Below are positions 44,999 through 53,777 of a stretch of DNA of 64,000 bases, piece after piece; position 1 is the first letter of the stretch; each line of letters begins with the position of its first letter. The translations under genes and the position numbers were made by a program. This DNA is from CADCTQ01 sp963844325 (GTDB lineage: Bacteria; Bacteroidota; Bacteroidia; Cytophagales; 172606-1): NCBI GenBank assembly GCA_963844325.1, contig CAWJNV010000002.1, forward strand, positions 6,324,001-6,388,000, read 5' to 3'. The notes beneath the pieces are model-generated. The model made no database searches. It saw only the letters and a program-made list of their open reading frames with translations, and was not told where the DNA came from.

Positions 44999-45109
44999 TT
45001 GTGGGTTGGGTGGGCTGATGCGACAAAAGGATTGGGGCCGTAAGCCCGGTTGATAACAATGGGCTGCGTCCTTGCGTATAGGAAAAAGTTAAAAAAAAAC
45101 CTGCCGACT

Positions 45110-45523
45110 ATGCCGGGCAACCTCCGCGTGTTCATCATTGACGACGATTACATCAGCAACATCGTTACCGAAAGCATCCTGCAACGGGTCGGACTCGCCG
45201 GGGCCATCCATACGTACCAGAACCCCAAAGAAGCCCTCCGGTTCCTCCAGGCGTCGTACGCCGACGGCACCCGGCCGGAAGGGCACGACCTGATTTTCCT
45301 GGACGTGCTCATGCCCCTGATGGACGGCGACGAATTCGTGACCGAGTTGGAAAAGATTCCGGCCCTGTCGCGGGAAAACACGGCAGTGGTGCTGCTGACG
45401 GGCTCGGAATACCCCTACCACACCAAAAAGTTCGCGCAATTTTCCTCCATTAAAGCCCACCTCATCAAGCCGCTTACCGAGGAAGCTATTGCTCAGTTGC
45501 TCAAACACCTGTATCCGGTGTAA
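45110..45523 (+). CDS. Single-domain response regulator
   Basis: The 137-residue REC domain starts at MPGNLRVFIIDDD. The acidic pair is Asp11/Asp12, the phospho-acceptor Asp65 (FLDVLMP), the switch residue Thr97 and the conserved Lys120 (LIKPL). There is no output domain, so it must act by protein contact or as a phospho-shuttle. No kinase gene is nearby. GTG/TTG codons further upstream are in frame but not convincing. Confidence 0.9.
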   Translation: MPGNLRVFIIDDDYISNIVTESILQRVGLAGAIHTYQNPKEALRFLQASYADGTRPEGHDLIFLDVLMPLMDGDEFVTELEKIPALSRENTAVVLLTGSEYPYHTKKFAQFSSIKAHLIKPLTEEAIAQLLKHLYPV

Positions 45524-45766
45524 TGAAGACGGATCAGGATTTACGGGATTAGAAGATGACCATTCAACGCTGATGCTTGTGGATAACTATTTGCATTCGT
45601 GGATAAATAATGGTGCTGATTGTCAACGAATTATCCAACAGCACGGGCCTCCTTTGCCGGCCGGCCGCAATCCCGTTTTGCGTGTTCGGAAAATCCGCTA
45701 ATCTTTCCGGCCTGAACCACTGCACCCCGGCCGTTCCCGCGACGGTTGGGCCAAACCCCACTTCGT

Positions 45767-46228
45767 ATGACCCCGGAAGCACAACTCAAAACGTTAGCAT
45801 TGGCGCTGCCGCCCGCGCCTACCCCCCTGGGCGTGTACAAGCCCCTGCTCATCGACGGCAAGCACTGCTACGTGTCGGGCCACGGTCCGCTGCGCGCCGA
45901 CCGGAGCCTCATCATCGGGCGGGTCGGGGAAACCCTCACGCCGGAGGAAGGCAAAGAAGCCGCCCGGCAGGTTGGGCTTACCATCCTGGCGACGCTGCGT
46001 ACGCACCTGGGTTCGCTGGACCGCGTGAAGCGGGTCATCAAAGTACTGGGTATGGTCAACTGCACGGCGGACTTCGGCCGGCATCCCTTCATCATCAACG
46101 GGTGCAGCGAGTTGTTTGCGCAGGTATGGGGCGACGAGCACGGCATCGGCGTTCGCAGCGCCGTGGGCATGGGTTCGCTGCCCGACAACATTCCCGTTGA
46201 AATTGAAGCTTTATTCGAACTGCACTGA
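45767..46228 (+). CDS. RidA/YjgF family protein
   Basis: The protein has 153 residues from MTPEAQLKTLALALP. It follows the longer RidA subgroup pattern (YVSGHGPLRAD, VGLTILATLRTHLGSLDRVKRV, GVRSAVGMGSLPDNIPVEIEALF), which usually hydrolyses reactive enamine/imine intermediates or acts on amino-acid derivatives. It lies 3 bp before the D-threonine aldolase-like gene and is probably co-transcribed with it and the dipeptidase: an amino-acid handling unit. Confidence 0.9.
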   Translation: MTPEAQLKTLALALPPAPTPLGVYKPLLIDGKHCYVSGHGPLRADRSLIIGRVGETLTPEEGKEAARQVGLTILATLRTHLGSLDRVKRVIKVLGMVNCTADFGRHPFIINGCSELFAQVWGDEHGIGVRSAVGMGSLPDNIPVEIEALFELH

Positions 46229-46231
46229 CCC

Positions 46232-47357
46232 ATGCCCCCTCCTGACCCTACCGCCTGGTACACCCTCCGCAACGTGGATGCGGTAGACTCTCCCGCCCTG
46301 GTCGTGTACCGCGACCGGGTGCTGGAAAACATTGCCCTGCTCAAAAGCATGGTGGAAGGCGACGTGGCCTCGCTGCGTCCGCACGTAAAAACGCACAAGA
46401 TGGCCGAGGTGGCCCGGCTCCTGCTCGAACGCGGGCATCCGCAAATTCAAGTGCGCCACCATTGCCGAAGCCGAAATGCTGGCCCGCACCGGGGCGCCCG
46501 ATGTCCTGCTGGCTTACCAACCCGCGGGCCCCAAAATGGGTCGCCTGCTCGGGCTCGTAAAAGCGTACCCCGAAACGCGGTTCTCCTGCATTATTGATGA
46601 TGCCGCCACCGCCGGGGCCCTGTCGGACGTTTTTGCCGCGGAGGGCCGCCCGCTGGACGTTTTCCTGGACTTGAACGTGGGCATGAACCGTACGGGCATC
46701 GTACCCGGCCGCGAGGCGCTGGAATTGTACTTCCGGTGCGACGACCTGCCGGGCATCTGCCCCGTAGGGCTGCACGCCTACGACGGCCACATCCGCGACG
46801 AGGACTTTACGCAGCGCCGGGAGAAGTCGGACCAGGCCTTTGAGCCGGTAGCCCTGCTGGCCCGGGAGATTGTCCGGGCGGGCAAACCGCAACCGGTCAT
46901 TGTGGCCGGCGGTTCCCCTACGTTCCCGGTACACGCCCGGCGGCCGGGAGTGGAACGCAGCCCGGGTACGTTCATCTTCTGGGACTGGGGTTACCACACC
47001 ACGCTGGCCGAGCAACCCTTCGTGTTTGCGGCCCTGCTGGTAACGCGGGTCATCTCGGTGGTAAACGGCCACACGATCTGCCTCGACCTGGGGCACAAGT
47101 CGGTGGCTGCCGAAAACCCGCTGCCCCGGGTGAAATTCCTGAACCTGCCCGACGCCCAGCCGGTGGCCCAGAGTGAAGAACACCTGGTGGTAAAGGTCGC
47201 CGACAGCAGCCAGTACCGGGTGGGCGACGTGTTCTACGCCGTGCCCGTCCACATTTGCCCCACCTGCGCCCTCTACGACCGGGCCCACGTGGCCGAAAAC
47301 CACCTGGTCACCGACGCCTGGAAAGTAGTCGCCCGGGACCGCGTCATCGAATACTAA
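46232..47357 (+). pseudogene. D-threonine aldolase-like PLP enzyme, one frameshift
   Basis: One extra base near 46434 (in a GGG run) splits an otherwise intact frame of about 374 residues. The PLP-lysine motif is RPHVKTHK (Lys53). The barrel continues with IRKFKCATIAEAEML, DLNVGMNRTGI and LHAYDGHIRD. The C-terminal metal site HICPTCALYD is the D-threonine aldolase hallmark. The family splits D-3-hydroxy amino acids to glycine and an aldehyde, using PLP and a divalent metal. It is probably functional if the indel is an assembly error. Confidence 0.85.
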
Positions 47358-47367
47358 TAAACCCCCT

Positions 47368-48435
47368 ATGTTCACCATCGACGCCCACCTCGACCTCAGC
47401 ATGAACGCCCTGGAGTGGAACCGGGACTTGCGCCAGTCCGTTTTTGCCATCCGGGAACGCGAGGCGGGCCGCACCGACAAGCCCGACCGGGGCAACGGCA
47501 CGGTGGCTTTTCCGCAGCTGCGGGAGGGCAACGTGGGGCTGGTGGTGGCCACGCAGATTGCCCGGTACGTGGCCCCCGACAACCCGCTGCCCGGCTGGCA
47601 TTCGCCCGAACAGGCCTGGGCGCAGACGCAGGGACAACTCGCCTGGTACCGGAGCATGGAAGAAGCCGGTGAACTGGTGCCAATCGTGGACCGGCCTTCC
47701 CTGGAAAAACACGTTTCCCGCTGGACGGAAGGAGGCAGTGCCGGCCCGGGCCCCATCGGCTACCTCCTCAGCCTGGAAGGCGCCGACTCGCTGGTAACGG
47801 TGGGTCACCTGGAAAGGGCTTACGCGTACGGGCTGCGGGCCGTGGGCCCCGGCCACTACGGACCGGGCCGCTACGCCCAGGGCACCAACGCCACGGGGGG
47901 CCTCACCCCCGCCGGCCGCGACCTGCTCGGCGAAATGGAACGCTTGAACGTGATCCTGGACGCCACGCACCTCTGCGACGACAGCTTCTGGGAAGCCCTC
48001 GACCGCTTCCACGGCCCGGTGTGGGCCAGCCACAACAACTGCCGCGCCCTGGTGAACCACAACCGCCAGTTTTCCGACGACCAGCTCCGCGAACTCATCC
48101 GCCGCGACGCCGTGATTGGTGGCGTGTTTGATACCTGGATGGTGGTACCCAATTGGGTACGCGGCCAATCCACCCCGCTGAGTACGGGCTGCTCGCTGGA
48201 AACGGTCATCGACCACCTCGACCACATTTGCCAGTTGGCCGGCAACGCCCGGCACGTGGGCATCGGCTCGGACCTCGACGGGGCCTTCGGCAAGGAACAA
48301 AGCCCGCACGACCTGGATACCATTGCTGACCTCCAACGCCTCCCCGACCTGCTGGCCGCCCGGGGTTACTCGCCGGATGACGTTGAAGCCGTCATGCACG
48401 GCAACTGGCTGCGTTTTCTGCGCCGGGTCTGGTAG
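47368..48435 (+). CDS. Membrane dipeptidase (M19 family)
   Basis: The 355-residue zinc dipeptidase opens with the metal motif DAHLDL (His7, Asp9). It continues with LSLEGADSLV (bridging Glu), LDATHLCDDSFWEAL, ASHNNCRAL and IGSDLDGAFG, all typical of M19. Family members cleave dipeptides, including those with D-residues. It lies 10 bp after the D-threonine aldolase-like gene, so the two and RidA form one operon. Confidence 0.92.
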   Translation: MFTIDAHLDLSMNALEWNRDLRQSVFAIREREAGRTDKPDRGNGTVAFPQLREGNVGLVVATQIARYVAPDNPLPGWHSPEQAWAQTQGQLAWYRSMEEAGELVPIVDRPSLEKHVSRWTEGGSAGPGPIGYLLSLEGADSLVTVGHLERAYAYGLRAVGPGHYGPGRYAQGTNATGGLTPAGRDLLGEMERLNVILDATHLCDDSFWEALDRFHGPVWASHNNCRALVNHNRQFSDDQLRELIRRDAVIGGVFDTWMVVPNWVRGQSTPLSTGCSLETVIDHLDHICQLAGNARHVGIGSDLDGAFGKEQSPHDLDTIADLQRLPDLLAARGYSPDDVEAVMHGNWLRFLRRVW

Positions 48436-48530
48436 GAATGATGTTGCATACTGTCTGCTAACACCATACCCGCCGGCAATGAGTGTCTCACTACGCGTTG
48501 CTGAAGCAGGCAACAAGTACATATAAAAAC

Positions 48531-48560
48531 AAAAAAGCCGGAAGGGTTTCTTCCGGCTTC
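48531..48560 (-). terminator. Rho-independent terminator after rplT
   Basis: On the minus strand AAGCCGGAAG pairs with CTTCCGGCTT and a T run follows (TTTTTTG). It ends the infC-rpmI-rplT transcript. Confidence 0.9.
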
Positions 48561-48583
48561 TCCATCTATATGAATTGGGTTGT

Positions 48584-48928
48584 TTACGCCAGTTTGGCGA
48601 CAACGGCCTTGAAGGCTTCGGGGTGGTTGAAGGCCAGGTCGGCCAGCACCTTGCGGTTGAGGTCTACGCCGGCGGCGCTGAGCTTACCCATGAATACGGA
48701 GTATGACATGCCGTGTTCGCGGGCGGCGGCGTTGATACGCATGATCCACAGAGAGCGGAATTCACGCTTCTTCACCTTGCGGTCGCGGTAGGCGTACAGC
48801 CAGCCCTTTTCAATCTGGTTTTTGGCAACCGTCCAAACGTTCTTTTTTCTTCCCCAGTAGCCCTTGGCGTGCTTCAACATTTTCTTCCGGCGGGCCCGGG
48901 CGGCAACAACATTAACTGATCTTGGCAT
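48584..48928 (-). CDS. rplT: 50S ribosomal protein L20
   Basis: The 114-residue protein starts MPRSVNVVAARARRKKMLKHAKGYWGRKKN, with the family's basic N-terminal extension; the globular RNA-binding part ends KAVVAKLA. L20 is an early assembly protein of the large subunit and in many bacteria represses its own operon. It is last in the infC-rpmI-rplT order. Confidence 0.97.
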   Translation of the reverse strand: MPRSVNVVAARARRKKMLKHAKGYWGRKKNVWTVAKNQIEKGWLYAYRDRKVKKREFRSLWIMRINAAAREHGMSYSVFMGKLSAAGVDLNRKVLADLAFNHPEAFKAVVAKLA

Positions 48929-49035
48929 TTTGTGGTGTTTTTTGGCGGTTGGCGATTCTCAACGGAATACTTGGGGGCCAACAACCGGGTGAAACATAAA
49001 TTAAACCGAACTTTCTACCGGTTTGGCAACGGTCA

Positions 49036-49230
49036 TCAGATGTTCAACAAATCTCTGACGCGGCCCATGTCGGACTCAGACACGAGGGTAAACTTAGAGA
49101 GGCGCTTCTTCTGCTTGTGCGTCTTCTTGGTCAGGATGTGGTTGTGGAAAGCTTGCTTTCTTTTCACCTTACCCGTACCCGTCAGCCGGAAACGCTTCTT
49201 GGCCCCCGAGTTGGTTTTCGCTTTTGGCAT
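49036..49230 (-). CDS. rpmI: 50S ribosomal protein L35
   Basis: The 64-residue protein starts at MPKAKTNSGAKKRFRLTGTG. An in-frame codon 12 triplets upstream is not used by the family. The KKRFRLTGTGKVKRKQAFHNHIL stretch is typical L35. A word-repeat hairpin separates it from infC. Confidence 0.97.
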   Translation of the reverse strand: MPKAKTNSGAKKRFRLTGTGKVKRKQAFHNHILTKKTHKQKKRLSKFTLVSESDMGRVRDLLNI

Positions 49231-49244
49231 TGTTGTATGAATTA

Positions 49245-49358
49245 AGTTTATGAGTTTAAAGTTCATGAGTTTATGAGTAAAGGCCCGTTTTTAGTTATAC
49301 CGGGTCTATGAATCCATGCAATTACTCATGAACTCATACACTTTAAACTCATAAACTC
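49245..49358. repeat. Word-repeat hairpin, ATGAGTT family, copy 4
   Basis: The arms repeat AGTTTATGAGTTTAAAGTTC and its complement; the loop starts GAGTAAAGGCCCG. It sits inside the infC-rpmI-rplT operon, where spacing is normally short. Confidence 0.87.
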
Positions 49359-49365
49359 CTTCAAT

Positions 49366-49923
49366 CTACTTCGCGGCCTTTGCCGGCTTGGGCGAAAGCA
49401 TCAAAAACATCCGCTTGCCTTCCAGTTTGGGCATTTCATCCACTTTGGCTACGTCTTCGAGGGCCTGCGCAAACTTGAGCAACAGGATTTCGCCCCGCTC
49501 CTTGAATACGATGGCCCGGCCCACGAACTGAACGTACGCCTTCACCTTGGCCCCTTCCTTGAGGAAAGTCAGGGCGTGCTTGAGCTTGAATTCAAAATCG
49601 TGTTCATCCGTGTTCGGACCAAAGCGGATTTCCTTCACCACGACCTTCTGGGCCTTGGCTTTCATCTCCTTCTGCTTCTTCTTCTGGTCGTACTTAAACT
49701 TAGAATAATCAATGATCTTGCACACAGGCGGGTCGGCGTTCGGTGAAATCTCCACCAAATCCAGGTTCTGGGCCCTGGCCATGGCCAATGCCTGCGGCGT
49801 TTCGTAAATGCCCGTTTCTACGTTCTCACCTACCAGGCGGACGCGGGGTATACGAATTCTTTCGTTAACGCGGTACGGCTCCTCGACTCTCCCCCGAGGC
49901 GCTGGTCTTTGCGGTCTATTGAT
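49366..49923 (-). CDS. infC: Translation initiation factor IF-3, ATC start
   Basis: The 185-residue protein begins at an ATC codon (49921-49923) preceded by a perfect GGAGG five bases upstream. From there the frame reads NRPQRPAPRGRVEEPYRVNE, the expected IF-3 N-terminal extension. The first in-frame ATG lies 45 codons later and would remove half of the N-domain. The interdomain and C-domain (KEIRFGPNTDEHDFEFKLKHA) are complete. Rare start codons (AUU/AUC) in infC are a known self-regulation device, since IF-3 discriminates against them. Confidence 0.93.
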   Translation of the reverse strand: MNRPQRPAPRGRVEEPYRVNERIRIPRVRLVGENVETGIYETPQALAMARAQNLDLVEISPNADPPVCKIIDYSKFKYDQKKKQKEMKAKAQKVVVKEIRFGPNTDEHDFEFKLKHALTFLKEGAKVKAYVQFVGRAIVFKERGEILLLKFAQALEDVAKVDEMPKLEGKRMFLMLSPKPAKAAK

Positions 49924-49940
49924 AGTTACCTCCGTGTTTA
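49924..49940 (-). promoter_or_regulatory. Strong ribosome binding site of infC
   Basis: On the minus strand CACGGAGGTAACT directly precedes ATC. A strong Shine-Dalgarno is rare in this window and fits compensation for the non-AUG start. Confidence 0.8.
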
Positions 49941-50021
49941 GGTTTAAACTCCTGAATATTAAGCTGCGAATGAGCCTGCAAATATGGGGTTATTTCGATA
50001 ATTATAAAAAAGACATTCGCA

Positions 50022-50065
50022 AAAAAGATAAAAACAGGTCTGCCGGATGCATTGCCCGGCAGACC
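50022..50065 (-). terminator. Terminator between thrS and infC
   Basis: On the minus strand GGTCTGCCGG pairs perfectly with CCGGCAGACC around a 9-base loop, followed by TGTTTTTATCTTTTTT. thrS transcription is therefore expected to end or be attenuated here; infC needs its own promoter, perhaps at the CATATTTG near 49979-49986. Confidence 0.85.
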
Positions 50066-50100
50066 CGCCTACGAAATCTTATAATCCGGAATCCGATGCA

Positions 50101-52059
50101 CTACTGCACCTGGGCCGTGAGCACGCCTTCGGCCTCTTCCCGGAAGAGTTGCACGAACTCGGCCACGGTCATGCTGCCCACGTCGCCCTGCCCGTGCTTG
50201 CGCACCGACACCTTGCCTTCGGCGGCTTCTTTCTCGCCCACAATGAGCATAAAGGCCACCTTGCCCACTTCCGCGTCGCGGATCTTGCGGCCGATCTTCT
50301 CGTCGCGGCCGTCGAGGAAGCCGCGCAGGTCCTGGGCCTGCAACTCGGTGAACACCTCACCCGCGTAGTCGGCGTACTTCTCGGAGATGGGCAGCACGGC
50401 CACCTGTTCGGGGGCCAGCCACAGCGGGAAGTTGCCGCCGCAGTGTTCGATGAGCACGGCAATGAAGCGTTCCAGCGAACCGAACGGCGCCCGGTGGATC
50501 ATCACGGGCCGGTGCCGCGCGCCGTCGGAGCCCACGTATTCGAGTTCGAAGCGTTGCGGCAACTGGTAATCCACCTGGATGGTACCCAGCTGCCAGCGGC
50601 GGCCGAGGGCGTCGCGCACCATGAAGTCGAGCTTGGGACCGTAGAAGGCGGCCTCGCCGTAGGCAATGGTCGTCTTGAGCGGCCGCTGGGCGGCGGCTTC
50701 CTTGATGTCGCTTTCGGCCTGCTCCCACTGCGCCTCGTCGCCGATGTACTTGGCCCGGTCGGTCTGGTGGCGCAGCGAAATCTGGGCCACGTAGTCATCG
50801 AAGCCCAGCGCCTTGAACGTGTAGAGCACCAGGTCGATCACCTTCACGAACTCCTCCTTCACCTGGTCGGGGCGGCAGAAGATGTGGGCGTCGTCCTGGG
50901 TAAAGCCCCGCACGCGGGTCAGGCCGTGCAGTTCGCCGCTCTGTTCGTAGCGGTACACCGTGCCGAACTCGGCCAGGCGCAGCGGCAGGTCGCGGTACGA
51001 CCGGGGCTTGGCCTTGTAAATCTCGCAGTGGTGCGGGCAGTTCATGGGCTTGAGCAGGAACTCCTCGTCCACGTCGGGCGTGCGGATGGGCTGGAACGAA
51101 TCCTTGCCGTACTTGTCCCAGTGGCCGGAAGTGACGTAGAGTTGCTTGCTGCCGATGTGGGGCGTCACCACAGGCAGGTAGCCGGCCCGCACCTGGGCCT
51201 TACGCATGAAGTTTTCGAGCCGTTCGCGCAGCACGGTGCCCTTGGGCAGCCACAGCGGCAGGCCCATGCCCACCTTCTCGGAGAAGGTAAACAGTTCCAT
51301 CTCCTTGCCGATCTTGCGGTGGTCGCGTTTCTTGGCCTCCTCGATCAGCGTGAGGTAGTCGGTCAGTTCCTTCTGCTTGGGGAACGTAATGGCGTAAATG
51401 CGGGTCAGCTGCTTGCTGTTGACGTCGCCGCGCCAGTAGGCGCCGGCCACGTTGAGCAGTTTGGCGGCCTTGATGTTGCCCGTATCGGGAATGTGCGGGC
51501 CGCGGCACAGGTCCACGAAGTTGCCCTGCGAATAGAACGTAATGGTGCCGTCTTCGAGCCCTTCCAGCAGGTCGAGCTTGTAGGGGTCGCCCTTTTCGGT
51601 GAAGTAGTTAATGGCGTCGGCCTTGGCGACCGGCTTGCGGACGTAGGCGTTCTTCTGGCGGGCCAGGTCGAGCATTTTCGCTTCCACCTTGGCAAAGTCC
51701 TCCTGCGAGAAGGGTTGTCCGCCCAGGTCCACGTCGTAGTAGAAGCCGTTTTCGATGGCCGGGCCGATGCCGAACTTCACGCCCGGGTAGAGGGCTTCGA
51801 GGGCTTCGGCCATCAAGTGGGCCGATGAGTGCCAGAACGTTGCTTTCCCTTCCGTGTCGTTCCAGGTCAGCAGTTGCACCGTGGCGTCGGTACCGATGGG
51901 CCGCGAGGCGTCCCATACTTCGCCGTTCACCTTGGCTGCCAGTACGTTACGGGCCAGTCCCTCGCTGATTTGCAGGGCGACATCCAGGCCCGTGCTGCCT
52001 TTACGCATCTGCCTGACACTCCCGTCGGGAAGCGTAATGTTGATCTGTGGTTCACTCAT
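50101..52059 (-). CDS. thrS: Threonyl-tRNA synthetase
   Basis: The 652-residue protein has full length: an N-terminal TGS domain (1-60), an editing domain with HSSAHLMAEAL, a class II catalytic core with motif 2 region and the zinc-site Cys in MNCPHHCEIY, and a C-terminal anticodon-binding domain (from about 540). It charges tRNA-Thr. It is upstream of infC as in many bacteria. Confidence 0.97.
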   Translation of the reverse strand: MSEPQINITLPDGSVRQMRKGSTGLDVALQISEGLARNVLAAKVNGEVWDASRPIGTDATVQLLTWNDTEGKATFWHSSAHLMAEALEALYPGVKFGIGPAIENGFYYDVDLGGQPFSQEDFAKVEAKMLDLARQKNAYVRKPVAKADAINYFTEKGDPYKLDLLEGLEDGTITFYSQGNFVDLCRGPHIPDTGNIKAAKLLNVAGAYWRGDVNSKQLTRIYAITFPKQKELTDYLTLIEEAKKRDHRKIGKEMELFTFSEKVGMGLPLWLPKGTVLRERLENFMRKAQVRAGYLPVVTPHIGSKQLYVTSGHWDKYGKDSFQPIRTPDVDEEFLLKPMNCPHHCEIYKAKPRSYRDLPLRLAEFGTVYRYEQSGELHGLTRVRGFTQDDAHIFCRPDQVKEEFVKVIDLVLYTFKALGFDDYVAQISLRHQTDRAKYIGDEAQWEQAESDIKEAAAQRPLKTTIAYGEAAFYGPKLDFMVRDALGRRWQLGTIQVDYQLPQRFELEYVGSDGARHRPVMIHRAPFGSLERFIAVLIEHCGGNFPLWLAPEQVAVLPISEKYADYAGEVFTELQAQDLRGFLDGRDEKIGRKIRDAEVGKVAFMLIVGEKEAAEGKVSVRKHGQGDVGSMTVAEFVQLFREEAEGVLTAQVQ

Positions 52060-52069
52060 GCCCGCAAAA

Positions 52070-53230
52070 TTACTCGTTAATCTCTAAAGGTATGGTTTGA
52101 ATGTCAAACAATTGTTTGCGGCGGCGGGCCAGCGAGTCGAGGGCGCGCCACTCCTTTTTCTGGTCGTCGCGCTTTTTGAGCAGGTCGTACACTTCGAGGG
52201 CGGCCACGTTGGTGCTGTCCGTCCGCAGGATTTCGGTGTAGCGGTTGAGGCCCTCGCGGCCCCGGCCCGACTTGTCGTAGCAGACGTACAGCCGGTAGGG
52301 CACTTCGGGCCAGCGGCTGCGGTGCGGGAGCAGTTTTTCGTAGTGGGGCAGGGCCTGCGAAAACTCGTCGCTGCCGAAGTGCAGGCCGGCCAGCTGGTGG
52401 CGGGTGCCGTGCAGGTCGGGGTTGAGGCGGATGGCGTTGCGCAGGAACAGTTTGGCGCTGTCTTTCTGGTTGGCAATGTGGTAGAGCCGGCCCAGGTTGA
52501 GGTTCACGTCGAGGTAGCCCGGGTCGATGCGGTAGGCGTTGAGGCCGTTGGCCTTGGCCTGCCCCGTCTGGCCCATCCGAAAGTAGATTTCCGAGAGGCG
52601 GTTGTAAGCCTCCTTGTACTGCGGACGCAGTTCGAGGGCTTTGCGCAGGTGGCCGATGGCCCGGCTGGTGTCGCCGGTGCTGGCGGCCACGTGGCCCTTC
52701 CAGTAGTAGAGCTGCGGTTCGGACGGCGTGCGGCGCAGGGCGGCGTCGAGGGAAGCATTGGCTTTTTTGTACTCGCCGCGCACGGCGTAGAGCTGGCCGA
52801 GCAGCGCCACGAAGCCCGGCGATTCGCCCTCTTCGAGCTTGAGGGCCCGTTCGGCGTCGCGGAAAGCCGAGTCTACGCGGCCGGCTTCCAGGTGCAGCTG
52901 GGCCCTGAGGGCGTAGTAGCGGCCGTAGCGTTCGTCGAGGTCGCGGTAGTCGATGGCCTGCGAGAGGTCCTGGAGGGCGAGGTCTTTGCGGCCCGCCTGC
53001 TGGTAGAGCAGGGCGCGGCGGTAGTAGTATTCGCTGCGGCGGGGTTCGTCTTCAAGGGCGTCGGTCAGCGCCAGCAGGCTGGCCCGCTGGATGGCGGCCG
53101 GATTGTCGGGCAGGGGCGGAATTTTGACGTCCCGGTTTTCGGGGGCCGTGCAGCCGGCCAGGGCCAGCAGCGCCAGCAACATCACGAACAATTTGTTTCT
53201 AAAGGGGCTTTCCACGGGTTGAAGAGACAT
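52070..53230 (-). CDS. Tetratricopeptide-repeat lipoprotein
   Basis: The protein has 386 residues from MSLQPVESPFRNK; upstream in-frame codons are less likely. The lipoprotein signal ends LALAGC. At least eight TPR-like helical pairs follow (for example REYKKANASLDAALRRTPSEP and GDTSRAIGHLRKALELRPQYKEAYNRLSEIY). It is likely an envelope scaffold; no partner is evident. The gene lies 10 bp upstream of thrS. Confidence 0.85.
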   Translation of the reverse strand: MSLQPVESPFRNKLFVMLLALLALAGCTAPENRDVKIPPLPDNPAAIQRASLLALTDALEDEPRRSEYYYRRALLYQQAGRKDLALQDLSQAIDYRDLDERYGRYYALRAQLHLEAGRVDSAFRDAERALKLEEGESPGFVALLGQLYAVRGEYKKANASLDAALRRTPSEPQLYYWKGHVAASTGDTSRAIGHLRKALELRPQYKEAYNRLSEIYFRMGQTGQAKANGLNAYRIDPGYLDVNLNLGRLYHIANQKDSAKLFLRNAIRLNPDLHGTRHQLAGLHFGSDEFSQALPHYEKLLPHRSRWPEVPYRLYVCYDKSGRGREGLNRYTEILRTDSTNVAALEVYDLLKKRDDQKKEWRALDSLARRRKQLFDIQTIPLEINE

Positions 53231-53777
53231 TTCGGGGGAGGATGGTCGCCGGAGGGGGCGTCTTTTCCCAAAATTCCGCATTCCGTGCCTGATTACCAAC
53301 AAAAAAACCTGTATCGAGCGCCAATGGCTCCATACAGGCTCATGAAAGTTAGTCTCAGTAATCTTACTAATTCATCGCTAACCCTCTTGTTGACCGGAAC
53401 GGAAAGCGGGAAAAGGAGGTTACGTGTTCGCACACTTTTTTTGCGCAAAAAAGGAGGCGTAAAAAAGTTTTCTCCAAATAATATAAAATGACCGGAACCG
53501 GCTAAAAGGGCTTGAACGCGGAAATACTTGCATTATTGCGAAAAATCGCGTAATTTTAACGGATTAAAGGCTTGCCGGAAGTACCCAGAATAATCCCATT
53601 GGGCGGCAGGTAAAAAAAATATCGTTCTTGCGCATGCCGGTGCATTTGTCTTTTTTCGCCCCGGGTTGAGGAACAATTGACAAACAAAATGTTCGCGGGC
53701 GAACAAGTAAGTTTTTACCTTTGTTTACTGCGTAAGCGTTACCTTACCATACATTCACTGACTACACCCCAGATTAC
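53231..53777. other. Divergent region between the TPR gene and parE
   Basis: This 547-bp gap contains TTTTTTGCGCAAAAAA at 53437-53452 and the parE promoter with its palindrome (53690-53723). The middle part is AT-rich; no gene is supported. Confidence 0.6.
53690..53723 (+). promoter_or_regulatory. parE promoter with overlapping palindrome
   Basis: TTCG (53692-53695), a 20-bp spacer and TACCTTTG (53716-53723) fit TTTG-N20-TAnnTTTG with one mismatch. The palindrome TGTTCGC-GG-GCGAACA (53690-53705) covers the -33 box, a good place for a repressor. Confidence 0.72.

Noticed and set aside
45524..45766. tRNA gene or other RNA between the response regulator and RidA genes
   Set aside because: No cloverleaf or TΨC-like GGTTCRA block could be found.
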